A DNA stretch of 64,000 nucleotides from CAWIHS01 sp963836005. Lineage in GTDB: Bacteria > Pseudomonadota > Gammaproteobacteria > GRL18. Positions 34,994-44,248 of this stretch are shown one piece after another. Both the position numbers and the translations under genes were made by a program. Positions within the stretch are counted from its first letter, which is position 1; each line of letters opens with the position of its first letter. The notes under the pieces are model-generated. The model was not told the DNA's origin. It saw nothing but the letters and a program-made list of their open reading frames with translations, and made no database searches. The stretch is taken from positions 372,001 to 436,000 of the forward strand of contig CAWIHS010000005.1 of assembly GCA_963836005.1 (NCBI GenBank), in the 5' to 3' direction.

Positions 34994-36688
34994 TTACCGA
35001 GCGCCCGGAATCAGCCAACCGGAAACGGCCCGTAAGCGTACCTTTTCGCCACTCTCCAGCCGGGCGATATAGCAACCTTTGGACACAAAACGCTGCTCGG
35101 GTGCGAGACTCATATGCGGATACACGGAGGTATAGTTGGCATTATCCAGCATGTGTTCGATGCCCTCGAGCAGGAACTCCCGATTGAAATATCCCCGGAT
35201 ACCCCGCAGTGCGCCTCCGGCTGTTTTCAGCGCAAAATAAGCGTTAGCCTGCAGGCGTTTTTCCTCCGGCGCATAAATCCGTCTGGAGCGCAGCCAGCCC
35301 GTTGATCGCACCAGCAGTCGATTCAACTTGTCCGGCATCTCGTAGGGATGCACGAAACGCAGCTGCTCCCGTGCGCTGGCGGGAATCTGCTCCAGGTCAC
35401 TGCCGTAGAGGCTGGTGGACAGATAGATCCGCGCAGCAGTGTCGGCTCCCGGACGCTGCCAGAAAGTCCGGGTATCAGCCTCGCTCAACCACAGGACCAT
35501 CACCGCACCGTGCCCCTGGTTGCTGAGCGAAGACCAGAAGTCATTCGCCGCTTCAGCATCCAGGTCGGTCAGCGGAAAGTCTTCAACCTGCCCGCCTCTG
35601 GCCTGCAGCGCGCTCTTCAGCGCGGCCGCCGCGACTGTTCCCCTGGCATCGCCGGCGCGATAGACCTGAACCACACGGGTCTTCAGGAGCCCGTCATCGG
35701 CCAGGTTCTGGGCGATGGCCTCCCCCTCCATGGTCATACCCCTGGAGAAGTAGACGCTATAAAAATCCTCTTCATTGATCACCGGCAGGTCGGTGTTCGG
35801 GAACAGACAGGGTATCTCGAAGCCTTCACAGAAATCGCGAACCGGTTGCCAGCTTCCCGGGACAAGCCCGCTCAGCAGCGCAAACACCGGCTGTTCCTGA
35901 TAGTGGGCCTCAAGCTGTTTCGGCCATGACTCCCGCGGACCCTGCAACTCCCATACCTGCAGCACCCACTTGCGATAGGGTCCAAAGATCCAATGCTTGT
36001 GCCATGGGGCATGTTCAGCTCGCTGAGTCTCGTTACGGGTCTCGACATTCTTTTGTTCGACAAACGTATTCAGGACATCCACCAGGGCCTTGCGCTGTTC
36101 CGCTTCCACCGAGCCGGCAATGACGGTGGCAAAGTGGATCTCCTTCTCGGTGACGCCCGGGTCGGGATCCGTCGTCAGGGTTTTGAGATAGGCAAGCAGA
36201 CTGTCCAGCTCGGCATCTGACAGCGGGTAACGGGGCATCAGCGGGCTGAAGGGTTGACCATCCGCACCAATGCCGTCGCGAATCGCCCGCTTCAGCGTTT
36301 CGTCGCTGTAGGCCGGTCGCCGCTCCGGCGGCAGCGGCGGTTTTATGGTTGGCATCCTCAAGGGCTGGTAGAGGATATCGCCAGTGACCGCGGGCACGAC
36401 ATCCTGCCCCTCGCTCGACCCCATCCCGCTACGCCGGTGGCAGGCACCGCAGATAACCTGCTCGCCGGTGAGCTTGATATCGTCCCACACGGCCGCCGTC
36501 ATAATCTCGCCCGAGGGCAGCACACCCTCCCGGTACATTTTTTTCCCGAGTGCAATGCTGTGCGGGTCGGGTGCCGCCTGCGCGGCCGGGGACTGATCCT
36601 GCGCAATGGCAGAAATGGGATAAGAAAATAGGCAGCCAGCGCCGATAAGAATCGCCGCAGCCCGCGCACACTGTCCGCTAAACGTCAT
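34994..36688 (-). CDS. cytochrome c fused to a periplasmic-binding-like domain
   Basis: A 564-residue exported protein. The signal peptide ends ISAIAQ. A cytochrome c domain spans about residues 40-170, with one haem site C80-G-A-C83-H84 and a likely Met ligand in SPLMPRYPLSDAEL. Residues about 185-540 resemble a type-1 periplasmic binding fold (substrate-binding proteins of amino-acid-type ABC transporters): FATVIAGSVEAEQRKAL, then GAVMVLWLSEADTRTFW. Fusing ligand sensing or binding to a haem is unusual. The gene lies 14 bp after the Sco gene, so both are in one operon at the end of the copper oxidase block. Confidence 0.75.
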   Translation of the reverse strand: MTFSGQCARAAAILIGAGCLFSYPISAIAQDQSPAAQAAPDPHSIALGKKMYREGVLPSGEIMTAAVWDDIKLTGEQVICGACHRRSGMGSSEGQDVVPAVTGDILYQPLRMPTIKPPLPPERRPAYSDETLKRAIRDGIGADGQPFSPLMPRYPLSDAELDSLLAYLKTLTTDPDPGVTEKEIHFATVIAGSVEAEQRKALVDVLNTFVEQKNVETRNETQRAEHAPWHKHWIFGPYRKWVLQVWELQGPRESWPKQLEAHYQEQPVFALLSGLVPGSWQPVRDFCEGFEIPCLFPNTDLPVINEEDFYSVYFSRGMTMEGEAIAQNLADDGLLKTRVVQVYRAGDARGTVAAAALKSALQARGGQVEDFPLTDLDAEAANDFWSSLSNQGHGAVMVLWLSEADTRTFWQRPGADTAARIYLSTSLYGSDLEQIPASAREQLRFVHPYEMPDKLNRLLVRSTGWLRSRRIYAPEEKRLQANAYFALKTAGGALRGIRGYFNREFLLEGIEHMLDNANYTSVYPHMSLAPEQRFVSKGCYIARLESGEKVRLRAVSGWLIPGAR

Positions 36689-36702
36689 AACCCGCCCTTC
36701 AG

Positions 36703-37467
36703 CTAGTGCCCGGCCAGGCGATGGTATTCCGCCAGGATATCCGCCGCGCTGGCAAGCCCGTCGATGCGCACCCAGCTGTCGCTGTCCGCTGCTTTCATCA
36801 GGGTGGTCGGCTCGTGATTCATCTTGTTGCCCCGGTAGACGTCAAACGCCTTTTGCATCGCCACGCTGTCCGCCAGGCTGCCGGTGAGGAACTGCCACTG
36901 AGGTCCGGCGTTGAATAGCCCGGCATACTCACGCAGGCGCTCCGGGGTATCGTGCTCCGGATCAATGGAGATGGAGATCATACGCACCTCATCGCTCTTA
37001 GCCCCCAGCTCCGACTGAACCTGGGCAAAGGTGGCGGACATCACCGGACAGATAGTGGTGCAGGTGGTAAAGATGAAGTTGACCATCACCGGCTTGCCGG
37101 AATTGATCTGCTCGAGCAGGCTGGTTTTCTCAGCCGCCATGTTCACCAGCTCCAGATCGGGCAGCTGATAGTCGTGCAGCGAGCGGCTGAAGGTCTTTGT
37201 CTCGAGCATATGCCGGTGATGGGCGTGCGGATCGGCCTCGTCCGAAATGCTCTTTGCACTGTCGTCAGCAGTCTGTTCAGCGGCGGACTGAGTATGCTCC
37301 GCCGGGTGCTCGACGGCGTGGTCATGGCTCATCGCTGCGCCGCTGACCGGTTCGCTGCCACCGAGCGCAAGCACGGTCGCCGCGACACCCAGTGCGAATA
37401 TTACACCGCCTCTCCATGACAGCTCCTTTTGCGCCGGGCCGAAGCCGGCATTACTTGTGAAAATCAT
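36703..37467 (-). CDS. Sco1/SenC-family copper protein
   Basis: About 254 residues. An N-terminal hydrophobic anchor is followed by a His-rich stretch (SHDHAVEHPAEH and DPHAHHRHM) and then the Sco thioredoxin fold. The copper-binding pair is in FTTCTTICPV (about Cys136 and Cys140), and the third ligand is probably His217 in MNHEPTTLM. Sco proteins deliver copper or reduce thiols for cuproenzyme assembly. Here the clients may be the multicopper oxidases encoded upstream in the same orientation. The start at 37467 is chosen because AAGGA is correctly spaced; the ATG nine bases upstream is too close. Confidence 0.88.
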   Translation of the reverse strand: MIFTSNAGFGPAQKELSWRGGVIFALGVAATVLALGGSEPVSGAAMSHDHAVEHPAEHTQSAAEQTADDSAKSISDEADPHAHHRHMLETKTFSRSLHDYQLPDLELVNMAAEKTSLLEQINSGKPVMVNFIFTTCTTICPVMSATFAQVQSELGAKSDEVRMISISIDPEHDTPERLREYAGLFNAGPQWQFLTGSLADSVAMQKAFDVYRGNKMNHEPTTLMKAADSDSWVRIDGLASAADILAEYHRLAGH

Positions 37468-37623
37468 TGATATCATTCCTTTTCCTGATTACTTATAAAC
37501 AATAGCGATGTCACAGCCAAACTTTAAGCTCTAAGCCTTGTAAATTCGTGGACGTGTATTTTTTAGCACCTCATATTATGTCTGATTTGTGCCTGCCTGA
37601 GAAGAACAATACACACTCAACCG

Positions 37624-37777
37624 TAACTTCTCAATAAGTCCATGCAAGATCCCCTCCCTCTATCAGGGGGAGGGTTAGGGTGGGGGTTAAGTTCTTGATT
37701 AAACACATTACCCCCATCCTGGCCTTCCCCCTTAAAAGGGGAAGGAACTTGAACTGCTCGGACTTATTGAGATGTTA
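37624..37777. repeat. MITE family A, copy 5 (inside the G+C-rich block)
   Basis: A 154-bp copy with TA at both ends (TAACTTCTCAATAAGTCC to GAGATGTTA). It is nearly identical to the copies outside the block. It lies between the subtilisin and Sco genes and may split the putative operon. The rest of 37468-37973 shows no gene; about 37800-37970 has no recognised feature. Confidence 0.88.
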
Positions 37778-37973
37778 CACTCAACCTTTGTAACTATTTG
37801 AATTTATTGACACTCAACGCCGTATCATGGCTGTGAATTCTGGCTAATCAGGTTCCTTCGCTGAACAGGCTGAAGTTCCCTCAGGTATGTCTTAGCGCCT
37901 TAAAACTCTGGCTGCTGCATGCGCCGTCCCGGTGCTTACATCCCTGTAAGCATGCTCACGGATCACCCGGTGT

Positions 37974-40535
37974 TTACTGCACCGTGACAGACTCTTCCCC
38001 CTCAACACCAAACACGGTGACCGCAACCGGCTCGGCGCCGAATCGGGCGCTGAAGGTCTTCATGCTCTTCTGCCAGCGGTTCCTGGAAGCCTTCCAGGTC
38101 ATATTCTTGGTCACGCTGGCGCCGTTCGCCAGATGGTAGGTGACTTTCAGCCCCGCCTGACCAGCCAGATCGGTGGTCGCCAATACCACCATCTTATCCT
38201 GAGACGCGGTGTAAGCGGCCTTGGTCACATTGATGCTCAGGTCGTAGCCGTTGCAGTCCTGGTCGATGCCGTCCTGCTTGACCTCGGCAGCACCGGGGTA
38301 AACAGTGTCGTCGCTGTCGTTGCAATCGACGTCTTGCGTGAAGCCGTCACCGTCCAAGTCCAACGGACCCGTGACGATCGTGCAGCCGTCGACATCCACG
38401 CTCTCCCCTGGTGGGGTGCCGGGGCACTGATCCAGGGCGTCGTTCACTCCGTCGCCGTCACTGTCCAGCTGGCTGGCAGAGCAGCCAACGACATCCACGC
38501 TCTCCCCCGAAGGGGTGTTGGAGCATTGATCCAGGGCGTCGTTCACCCCGTCGGCGTCACTGTCAAGCTGGCTGGCGGAGCAACCTTCGCTATTCACGGT
38601 CTCTCCCGCAGGTGTGCCGGGACACTGGTCGACAGCGTCGCTGACGCCATCGCCGTCCGCATCGAGCTGAGTGTCGGAGCAGCCATTGGCGTCCACGCTC
38701 TCACCCAGGGGAGTGCCGGGACACTGATCCAGAACATCGCTCACCCCGTCACCGTCCGCATCGGCCGGTGCAGGTTCCTGCTCATCCTCCAGAATGGTTA
38801 CGGCAGTCGATTCCGGTGTACCCAGCGTGGCGCCGCCCTGCACATTGCCGAGCGTCACCGTAAAGCTTTCGTCGCCTTCGTACACACTGTCGTCGAGGAG
38901 GGTCACGTCAAAGTTTCTGCTCATCTCCCCTTCGGCAAAGTCGAGGGTGCCGCTGGCGGCAGTGTAGTCTGCATCCGCCAGCGCAGTATCGTCAGCGGTT
39001 GAGAAATCCACAGACACTTCGCCGGCACTGCCGCCGCTGCGTGTGACCGTCAGCGTCAGGCTGGCAACGTTTTCGTCCACGCTGTAGCTGCTAGCGCTTA
39101 ATTGCAGGCTGCCCGGATTGCCTTCGCCGAGGATGGCTGCAAGATGGTCATGGGCAGCCACCAGATCTATCAGACCATGGCCGTAATCATCGTCCGTTCC
39201 CGCTGTTCCCAGGTCCGCCGCCGTGGTGGTGAGCGAGTCCTCGATCTCGGTGACGCTGGCCGCCGGGAACGCACTCTTCAGCACCGCCATGCCGCCGGCC
39301 AGATGGGGCACGGCGAAGGAGGTACCGGAGACGATGTTATAGAAACCGGGCATGCGGTCGGTCGTCAGTACGCTGTCGCCGGGGGCCACAAGGCTCGGAA
39401 AGACGCCGCCATTGCAGGCGTTAGCGCCGCGGCTGCTCAACACCTCCACGCTCAATGTGGAATTGACCGCGCCGACGGAAAGCACTGCCGGATCATTGGC
39501 CGGGCTGACGCTGGAATCGGCACCGGGGCCGTAGTTGCCGCCGGCGAACACCACCGCAATATCGGCCGCTTTGAGCAGGGCGATATCGGGCGCGAATTCC
39601 TGCACGCATTCATTCACGCTGCCGTTCAGGTCCCAGGAGTTGTTGACGATGTGGGGTGCGTCGTCGGTATTCGAGTTGCCGTCCGGGTCCAGCACCCACT
39701 GAAACGCCTCGTGGATGGCGCTCAGGGTTGCCTCGTTAGAATCGTCAAAGATCTTGGCCGCGATCCACTGGCTGTCCGGGGCCATTCCGACCTGGTAGCC
39801 GCCCGCGGAACCGCCGACGATCAGCCCCAGAACCCGGGTACCGTGACCGTTATTGTCCGCCGGGCTGCTGTGCTGGTCGTAGGGATCGAACCAGCTGTTA
39901 TTGCCGCCCCGCCAGCGGGGTCCCAGATCCGGGTGGCTGGCATCGACGCCGGTGTCAAAGGTTGCCACCAACACGTCCTGGCCGGTGTTGCCCATATCCC
40001 AGAGCGTATTTACACCGGTCGCATCGAGGTTCCACAAGTTGGGCGCCGTGGGCGCCGTGCCAGTACCTGGTGCCTGGATGGTGGCATCCAGCACGATGCT
40101 GTCGACATACGGCTGGTCAGCCAACTCAGTCAGCAGGTATACCGGCATGTTCGCCACCACGCTGTTCTGGGACCAGATCAGCTTGAGCTTGCTCTTCTCG
40201 CCGTGGTCTTTGAGGAAATCCCTGACGTGCTTTTTGGAGTCTTTGGCCGTATCCTTGAGGTTGTCCACCAGCATCTTGCGCATCAGCTTGCGGCGCTCTT
40301 TCTTGCGCTTCTCGGCGTCGTCCGGATAGCGCTCGCGGGCGATGCGTTTCACCTCGGCGCGCAGGACCTCCAGTTCCAGCTGGTCCGCGAAGCGGATAAT
40401 CACCGGCAGCTCGACCTGCGCGGCGCTGGACCCGGCAGCCTGCTGCAGGGCGGGCCCCAGGGTACCCGCCTGGGCGGGAAGCGTGGCGCAGGCCAGGGCG
40501 GCGGCCGCAGCGAGAGTCTGGAAATATTGTCTCAT
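37974..40535 (-). CDS. secreted subtilisin-like protease with calcium-binding repeats
   Basis: A protein of about 853 residues. It has a signal peptide ending PAQA, an inhibitor-I9-like propeptide with a basic charged helix (about residues 60-120), then an S8 domain with Asp in ATFDTGVDASHPDLG, His in NNGHGTRVLG and Ser in SGTSFAVPHLAGG (about residues 194, 231 and 406). A Calx-beta domain follows (about 480-590), then four thrombospondin-type-3 repeats (DxDGDGVxDxxDQCPGTP) and a MopE-like motif (DGFTQDVDCNDSDD). The start at 40535 has AGGA eight bases before it. It may process or release proteins of the same cluster. Confidence 0.88.
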   Translation of the reverse strand: MRQYFQTLAAAAALACATLPAQAGTLGPALQQAAGSSAAQVELPVIIRFADQLELEVLRAEVKRIARERYPDDAEKRKKERRKLMRKMLVDNLKDTAKDSKKHVRDFLKDHGEKSKLKLIWSQNSVVANMPVYLLTELADQPYVDSIVLDATIQAPGTGTAPTAPNLWNLDATGVNTLWDMGNTGQDVLVATFDTGVDASHPDLGPRWRGGNNSWFDPYDQHSSPADNNGHGTRVLGLIVGGSAGGYQVGMAPDSQWIAAKIFDDSNEATLSAIHEAFQWVLDPDGNSNTDDAPHIVNNSWDLNGSVNECVQEFAPDIALLKAADIAVVFAGGNYGPGADSSVSPANDPAVLSVGAVNSTLSVEVLSSRGANACNGGVFPSLVAPGDSVLTTDRMPGFYNIVSGTSFAVPHLAGGMAVLKSAFPAASVTEIEDSLTTTAADLGTAGTDDDYGHGLIDLVAAHDHLAAILGEGNPGSLQLSASSYSVDENVASLTLTVTRSGGSAGEVSVDFSTADDTALADADYTAASGTLDFAEGEMSRNFDVTLLDDSVYEGDESFTVTLGNVQGGATLGTPESTAVTILEDEQEPAPADADGDGVSDVLDQCPGTPLGESVDANGCSDTQLDADGDGVSDAVDQCPGTPAGETVNSEGCSASQLDSDADGVNDALDQCSNTPSGESVDVVGCSASQLDSDGDGVNDALDQCPGTPPGESVDVDGCTIVTGPLDLDGDGFTQDVDCNDSDDTVYPGAAEVKQDGIDQDCNGYDLSINVTKAAYTASQDKMVVLATTDLAGQAGLKVTYHLANGASVTKNMTWKASRNRWQKSMKTFSARFGAEPVAVTVFGVEGEESVTVQ

Positions 40536-40550
40536 AATAATCATCCTTTT

Positions 40551-41174
40551 TTATTGAACTGTCAGGTGCTCGACCTTGAAGTCTCCGATGACCACGGAGA
40601 CCTTTTCTCCCACTTTTACGTGGCGGTCAGGGTTGGCAAACAGCATGTAATAGTTTTTGTCAGCCTTGATATTTTTGCCCCGGTTGGTGGGTCGGAAAGA
40701 GCCGACCTTGGCCGCCTGGGGTATCGGCAGTTTGATCTCCGACTTTTCCGCGACCAGGTAGGGCTTGATGCGGTGATCGAACAGCGGCAGGGACTTATCA
40801 GCGTCCAGCACCCTGAAACGGAAGTCGAGGAACATACCGGCCCCGCTCTGGCGTATACCCAGCACTTCCACCCCCCAGCGCTCTTTCATCGCTTTCACCA
40901 CCTCGGGATCCAGCGTCTGGGTGGAGTAAGGCGCAGCTTTCGGCATCTCCGGCGGCTTAAAGTCGGCGTAGGGATTGGGGGTTTTCGCCGCTGCCGGGGC
41001 GGGGTTTTCGGTGACTGCCTCGACTGGGGCTGCGCCGGTGGCCGCCGGAACGGCGCTGGGCTCGTCCGCCCAGAGGCCCGGGCTCAACAGGGCGCAGGTG
41101 ATGGCGGTCAGTGGCAGCCAGCGCCGGGCTGTGCTGGATCCCGCAGGCGTTGTTGTTTTGGTCGTCTGTGTCAT
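40551..41174 (-). CDS. exported protein of unknown function
   Basis: 207 residues: a signal peptide ending PGLWA, then an Ala/Pro-rich low-complexity stretch (about residues 38-75). A small C-terminal domain follows (about 85-207) with WGVEVLGIRQSGAGMFLDFR and VLDADKSLPLFDHRIKPYL. Not a family I can name with certainty. It ends 15 bp before the subtilisin gene and is probably cotranscribed with it. The domain has no Cys or evident metal site. Confidence 0.65.
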   Translation of the reverse strand: MTQTTKTTTPAGSSTARRWLPLTAITCALLSPGLWADEPSAVPAATGAAPVEAVTENPAPAAAKTPNPYADFKPPEMPKAAPYSTQTLDPEVVKAMKERWGVEVLGIRQSGAGMFLDFRFRVLDADKSLPLFDHRIKPYLVAEKSEIKLPIPQAAKVGSFRPTNRGKNIKADKNYYMLFANPDRHVKVGEKVSVVIGDFKVEHLTVQ

Positions 41175-41239
41175 TTCGATACTGCTCTCAATAAAACGGC
41201 AATCAATATCCGTATAATTAATGCCCTCTTATTCCAGAG

Positions 41240-41450
41240 GGTGTCGTAAAAGTCCCCTCTCCCCCCGCGAGAGGGTCAGGGTGAGGGGATCAGAATAAAA
41301 AACTCATTAGCCATTCCCTCGTACTGTTCTTCCCCCTCAGGAGGGTTATTGTTATTATGTCTGGCTCGAATCAAGCTGGGGTGAAAAGACCAACCTGCTG
41401 TTGATCCCCTTACCCCAGCCCCCTCTCTGGTGAGAGGGAAGCGGGTTTTC
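41240..41450. repeat. C/G-rich inverted repeat pair
   Basis: Two arms, 41252-41290 (with GAGAGGGTCAGGGTGAGGGG) and 41403-41445 (CCCCTTACCCCAGCCCCCTC), face each other about 110 bp apart. The layout resembles the MITEs, but the sequence differs and no terminal TAACTTCTC repeat is present. The gap 41175-41550 holds nothing else recognisable. Confidence 0.5.
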
Positions 41451-41550
41451 AATTGCTCCTTAAATTATCGGGTTAAAGCCCTTTTCCCATTCATCCCCCG
41501 CCCGAGGGCAGGGGTTACTCATCCTGAGTTGAACGGGATTTCAGGACTCC

Positions 41551-44233
41551 CTAGGGCACGTGCACCGCGTCAACGTCGTGGCCGTCGGTCGTGAGACCAT
41601 TCGCCGTTCCATCGAAGTACAAGGTCCAGGTTCCGCCGTCGTTGAACACCACGTCCTCGTCCTGAACGTTGCCGACACCCGGAACGGATACATTAGTGTT
41701 CACGAAAGACAGATAGAAGGTGTCTCTCATCGACGATGGTGAGGCCGTCCACATTGCTACCACCTACGCCACTCTGGTCGCGGTCGAAGATGCGAGAGCA
41801 TGTGGTGCCATCCCAACGATAGATGTCGGAGTTGTCCCACGCGTTGCCTAGGCCGGGTCCCACGCCACTAGCCAGCGCGAAGCGCAGTGTTACCTGCAGT
41901 CGTGAAGTACAGCACTCCGTCAACAACATCGAAGGCGTCTATATCGAGCCCGTTATTGCCCCTGGAGTCCGCCACAGACCGTGTTACCTTGAAGGCCATA
42001 GTCCAGGTACCGTTGTCGTAGAGGCCGATGTCCTCGTCCTCTAACGTAAGACCACCGTTCGTGACCCCCCGTTGTTGGTAAACGAAACATAGAAGGTGTC
42101 CGCGTCGACCACATGCAGGGCATCCATATTACCGATGAAACCCGAATCAGGATCCGGCTGAAACAGCACCATCATACGCATAGATGTCCGCGTTGTTAGC
42201 GGATGCAGGCACACCAGGTACCGTCGCATTCTGCAAGGTCGAGAAGAACAACGCTCCAGCCGCCGTATTCGCGCGCCACCGTCACGGTGTAGCCTGGGTA
42301 GCAAACAGCCCGTTGAAGTCGGTCACTGTTACCGTCACCGCGTTGTCTCCCAGCTGCGCCATGGTCGGCGTCCAGTCGATAACACCAGTTGCCGCGTCGA
42401 TGGTCATACCCCGAGCAGGGATGCTATATCCAGCGAGTAGGTCTGAGTGTCGCCCAGGTCGGGATCCGTCGCATCCACATCGTAGCTGTAGGCCTGACCC
42501 GCGGTAGCGGTGGTGACCGGCGTCTGGTGATCGTCGGCGCGACGTTCACCAGGGTATTGACAATGGTGTAGGTCTGCGTGTCGATAGCCGAAGCCGAATC
42601 GGTCACGACCACCGTCACGTCGTAAGACGCGGCGTTCTGCTGCACGGTCGGCGTCCAGCTGATAAGCCCGCTCGCGGGATCGATGCTCATGCCGGCGGGT
42701 CCCAAAGTCAGCGAGAAGGTCAGGACATCCGGCGGGGTATCACCCAGGTCTACGTCCGTGGCCATCCACATCATAGCTATAGAGGACTGCCGGTCGTGGC
42801 CGTTGTGATCGGCGTGCTGGTGATCGACGGCGGGTCATTGACCGCGTTTACTGTCACGTCCACAATGGCGGTGGCCGTGGAGGTCACGCCATTGCCGTCG
42901 GTGATGGTGTAGTCGAACTGATCCGTTCCGTTGAAGTTCACGTTCGGGGTGTAGAGGACACAGCAAGCCGAGTTCGAGATCACCGCGGTACCCGTGGCTG
43001 GGAGCCGTAACCGAGACAACGGTTAACCCATTTCCATCGGGATCACTATCGTTAAGGACAACGTCGATGTCGACCGCAGTGTCTTCAGCCGTTGTCGCCG
43101 TATCATTCACGGCCACCGGCACCAGGTTAGCATCACCCACCGCCAGGAACCGCAACATGCCGCCCACCGTATCGCCGACAGCAAAGTCGGTCGATGTCGG
43201 AGGGGTTGGTCATGTAGCCGTTGCCGTCGTAGACCGCATAAGTACCCGGACTGGTCGGTGCGATGATGGCGTCCTTGGTCTTCAGCGGCGGCAGCATCGC
43301 GGAGTACTGACTGCGCGGCGCGGTGGTCTCCGCACCCGTGTCGCCATTCTGCCAGTTGTACTGCTGGCCGTCCTCGGCGTGGATGGTCATGCGCAGCCCC
43401 TGAAGGACCGGCACATGGGTCTCGCTGGCGGCGCTCAGGAAACGGATCAGGGTGTCGCTGCGGGTGTTGGTGCCCGGCACCGAGGCCAGCCCCGCTGGGA
43501 TATCCGCCGTTACACCGGCTCATAGGGCTCGCCGTTGACCAGGAACCACTGTGCGTTGTAGTTGATGGCGGTGGTCAAAGTCGCCGGCGGCAACTGCTTC
43601 GTTGAAGACGGGATCGATGTCGCTGTAGAACAGGATGACTTCATTGTCATAGGGCACATCCGGATAGGCCTCAGCGGAGGTACCCGTTACGATATCCTCC
43701 GCGGCCTGATCCCTGGTGGCTGCACCATACAGCCCCATATAGACCTGCTTCTGCGGGTGGGTACCGCTGTGATAAAGGAATGTACCGGGGCGCTCGACCT
43801 TGAACGTATAAGTCCCGGTCGCGGCCGTCGCGGTCTCGAGGCCGAAGGAACGCACACGCTGTGCCGCATCCGTACGTGCTCCCGTGTTCCCGTCATCCCA
43901 GGTCGGTCCCAGAGGCGTTGGCATTGGCAGACCGGGGATCACTATGGAAGTCGGCTCCGGCAGATTGTTCTCCAGATTGATGGTCAGGGTACCATTCGTC
44001 ACAGTGAGCCTTGGGCCCGGTATCTCTATGGTTCCTTGGCAACCGGGTTCAATGTCGTCGGTATCCAGGATATAGCCCCACATGGGCACGATGCTATCAT
44101 CCGGCATAGTTTTGGTGGTCTTCTCTGCGCACAGGTTGTAGACCTCGGCGGAGGCAGGACCTGCTGCAAATGTCAAAGCACTGCCCAGCAAAGCCAGTTT
44201 TAATGTCTTGTTCATATCGTTGAACCTTTTCAT
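41551..44233 (-). pseudogene. multicopper-oxidase/Ig-repeat gene broken by many frameshifts
   Basis: The first frame (44233-43520) has a signal peptide ending GPASA and a cupredoxin domain with GTFLYHSGTHPQKQVYMGLYG, typical of multicopper oxidases. Homology then hops between frames: a second oxidase part in 43480-43133, GGMLRFLAVGDAN in 43167, VNFNGTDQFDYTITDGNG in 43019-42777, an Ig-like repeat in 42774-42424, and C-terminal repeats (DALHVVDADTFYVSF; VDGLTIVDERHLLS) down to 41551. At least eight shifts are needed to link them. GGAGG precedes the first ATG. The neighbouring genes are intact or nearly so. Confidence 0.8.
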
Positions 44234-44248
44234 GTTTTTGTCCTCCCC

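Noticed and set aside
41551..43525. Several separate small genes on both strands
   Set aside because: The minus-strand pieces each match consecutive parts of one multicopper-oxidase/Ig-repeat protein, so they are fragments of a single broken gene; the plus-strand ones are shadows.
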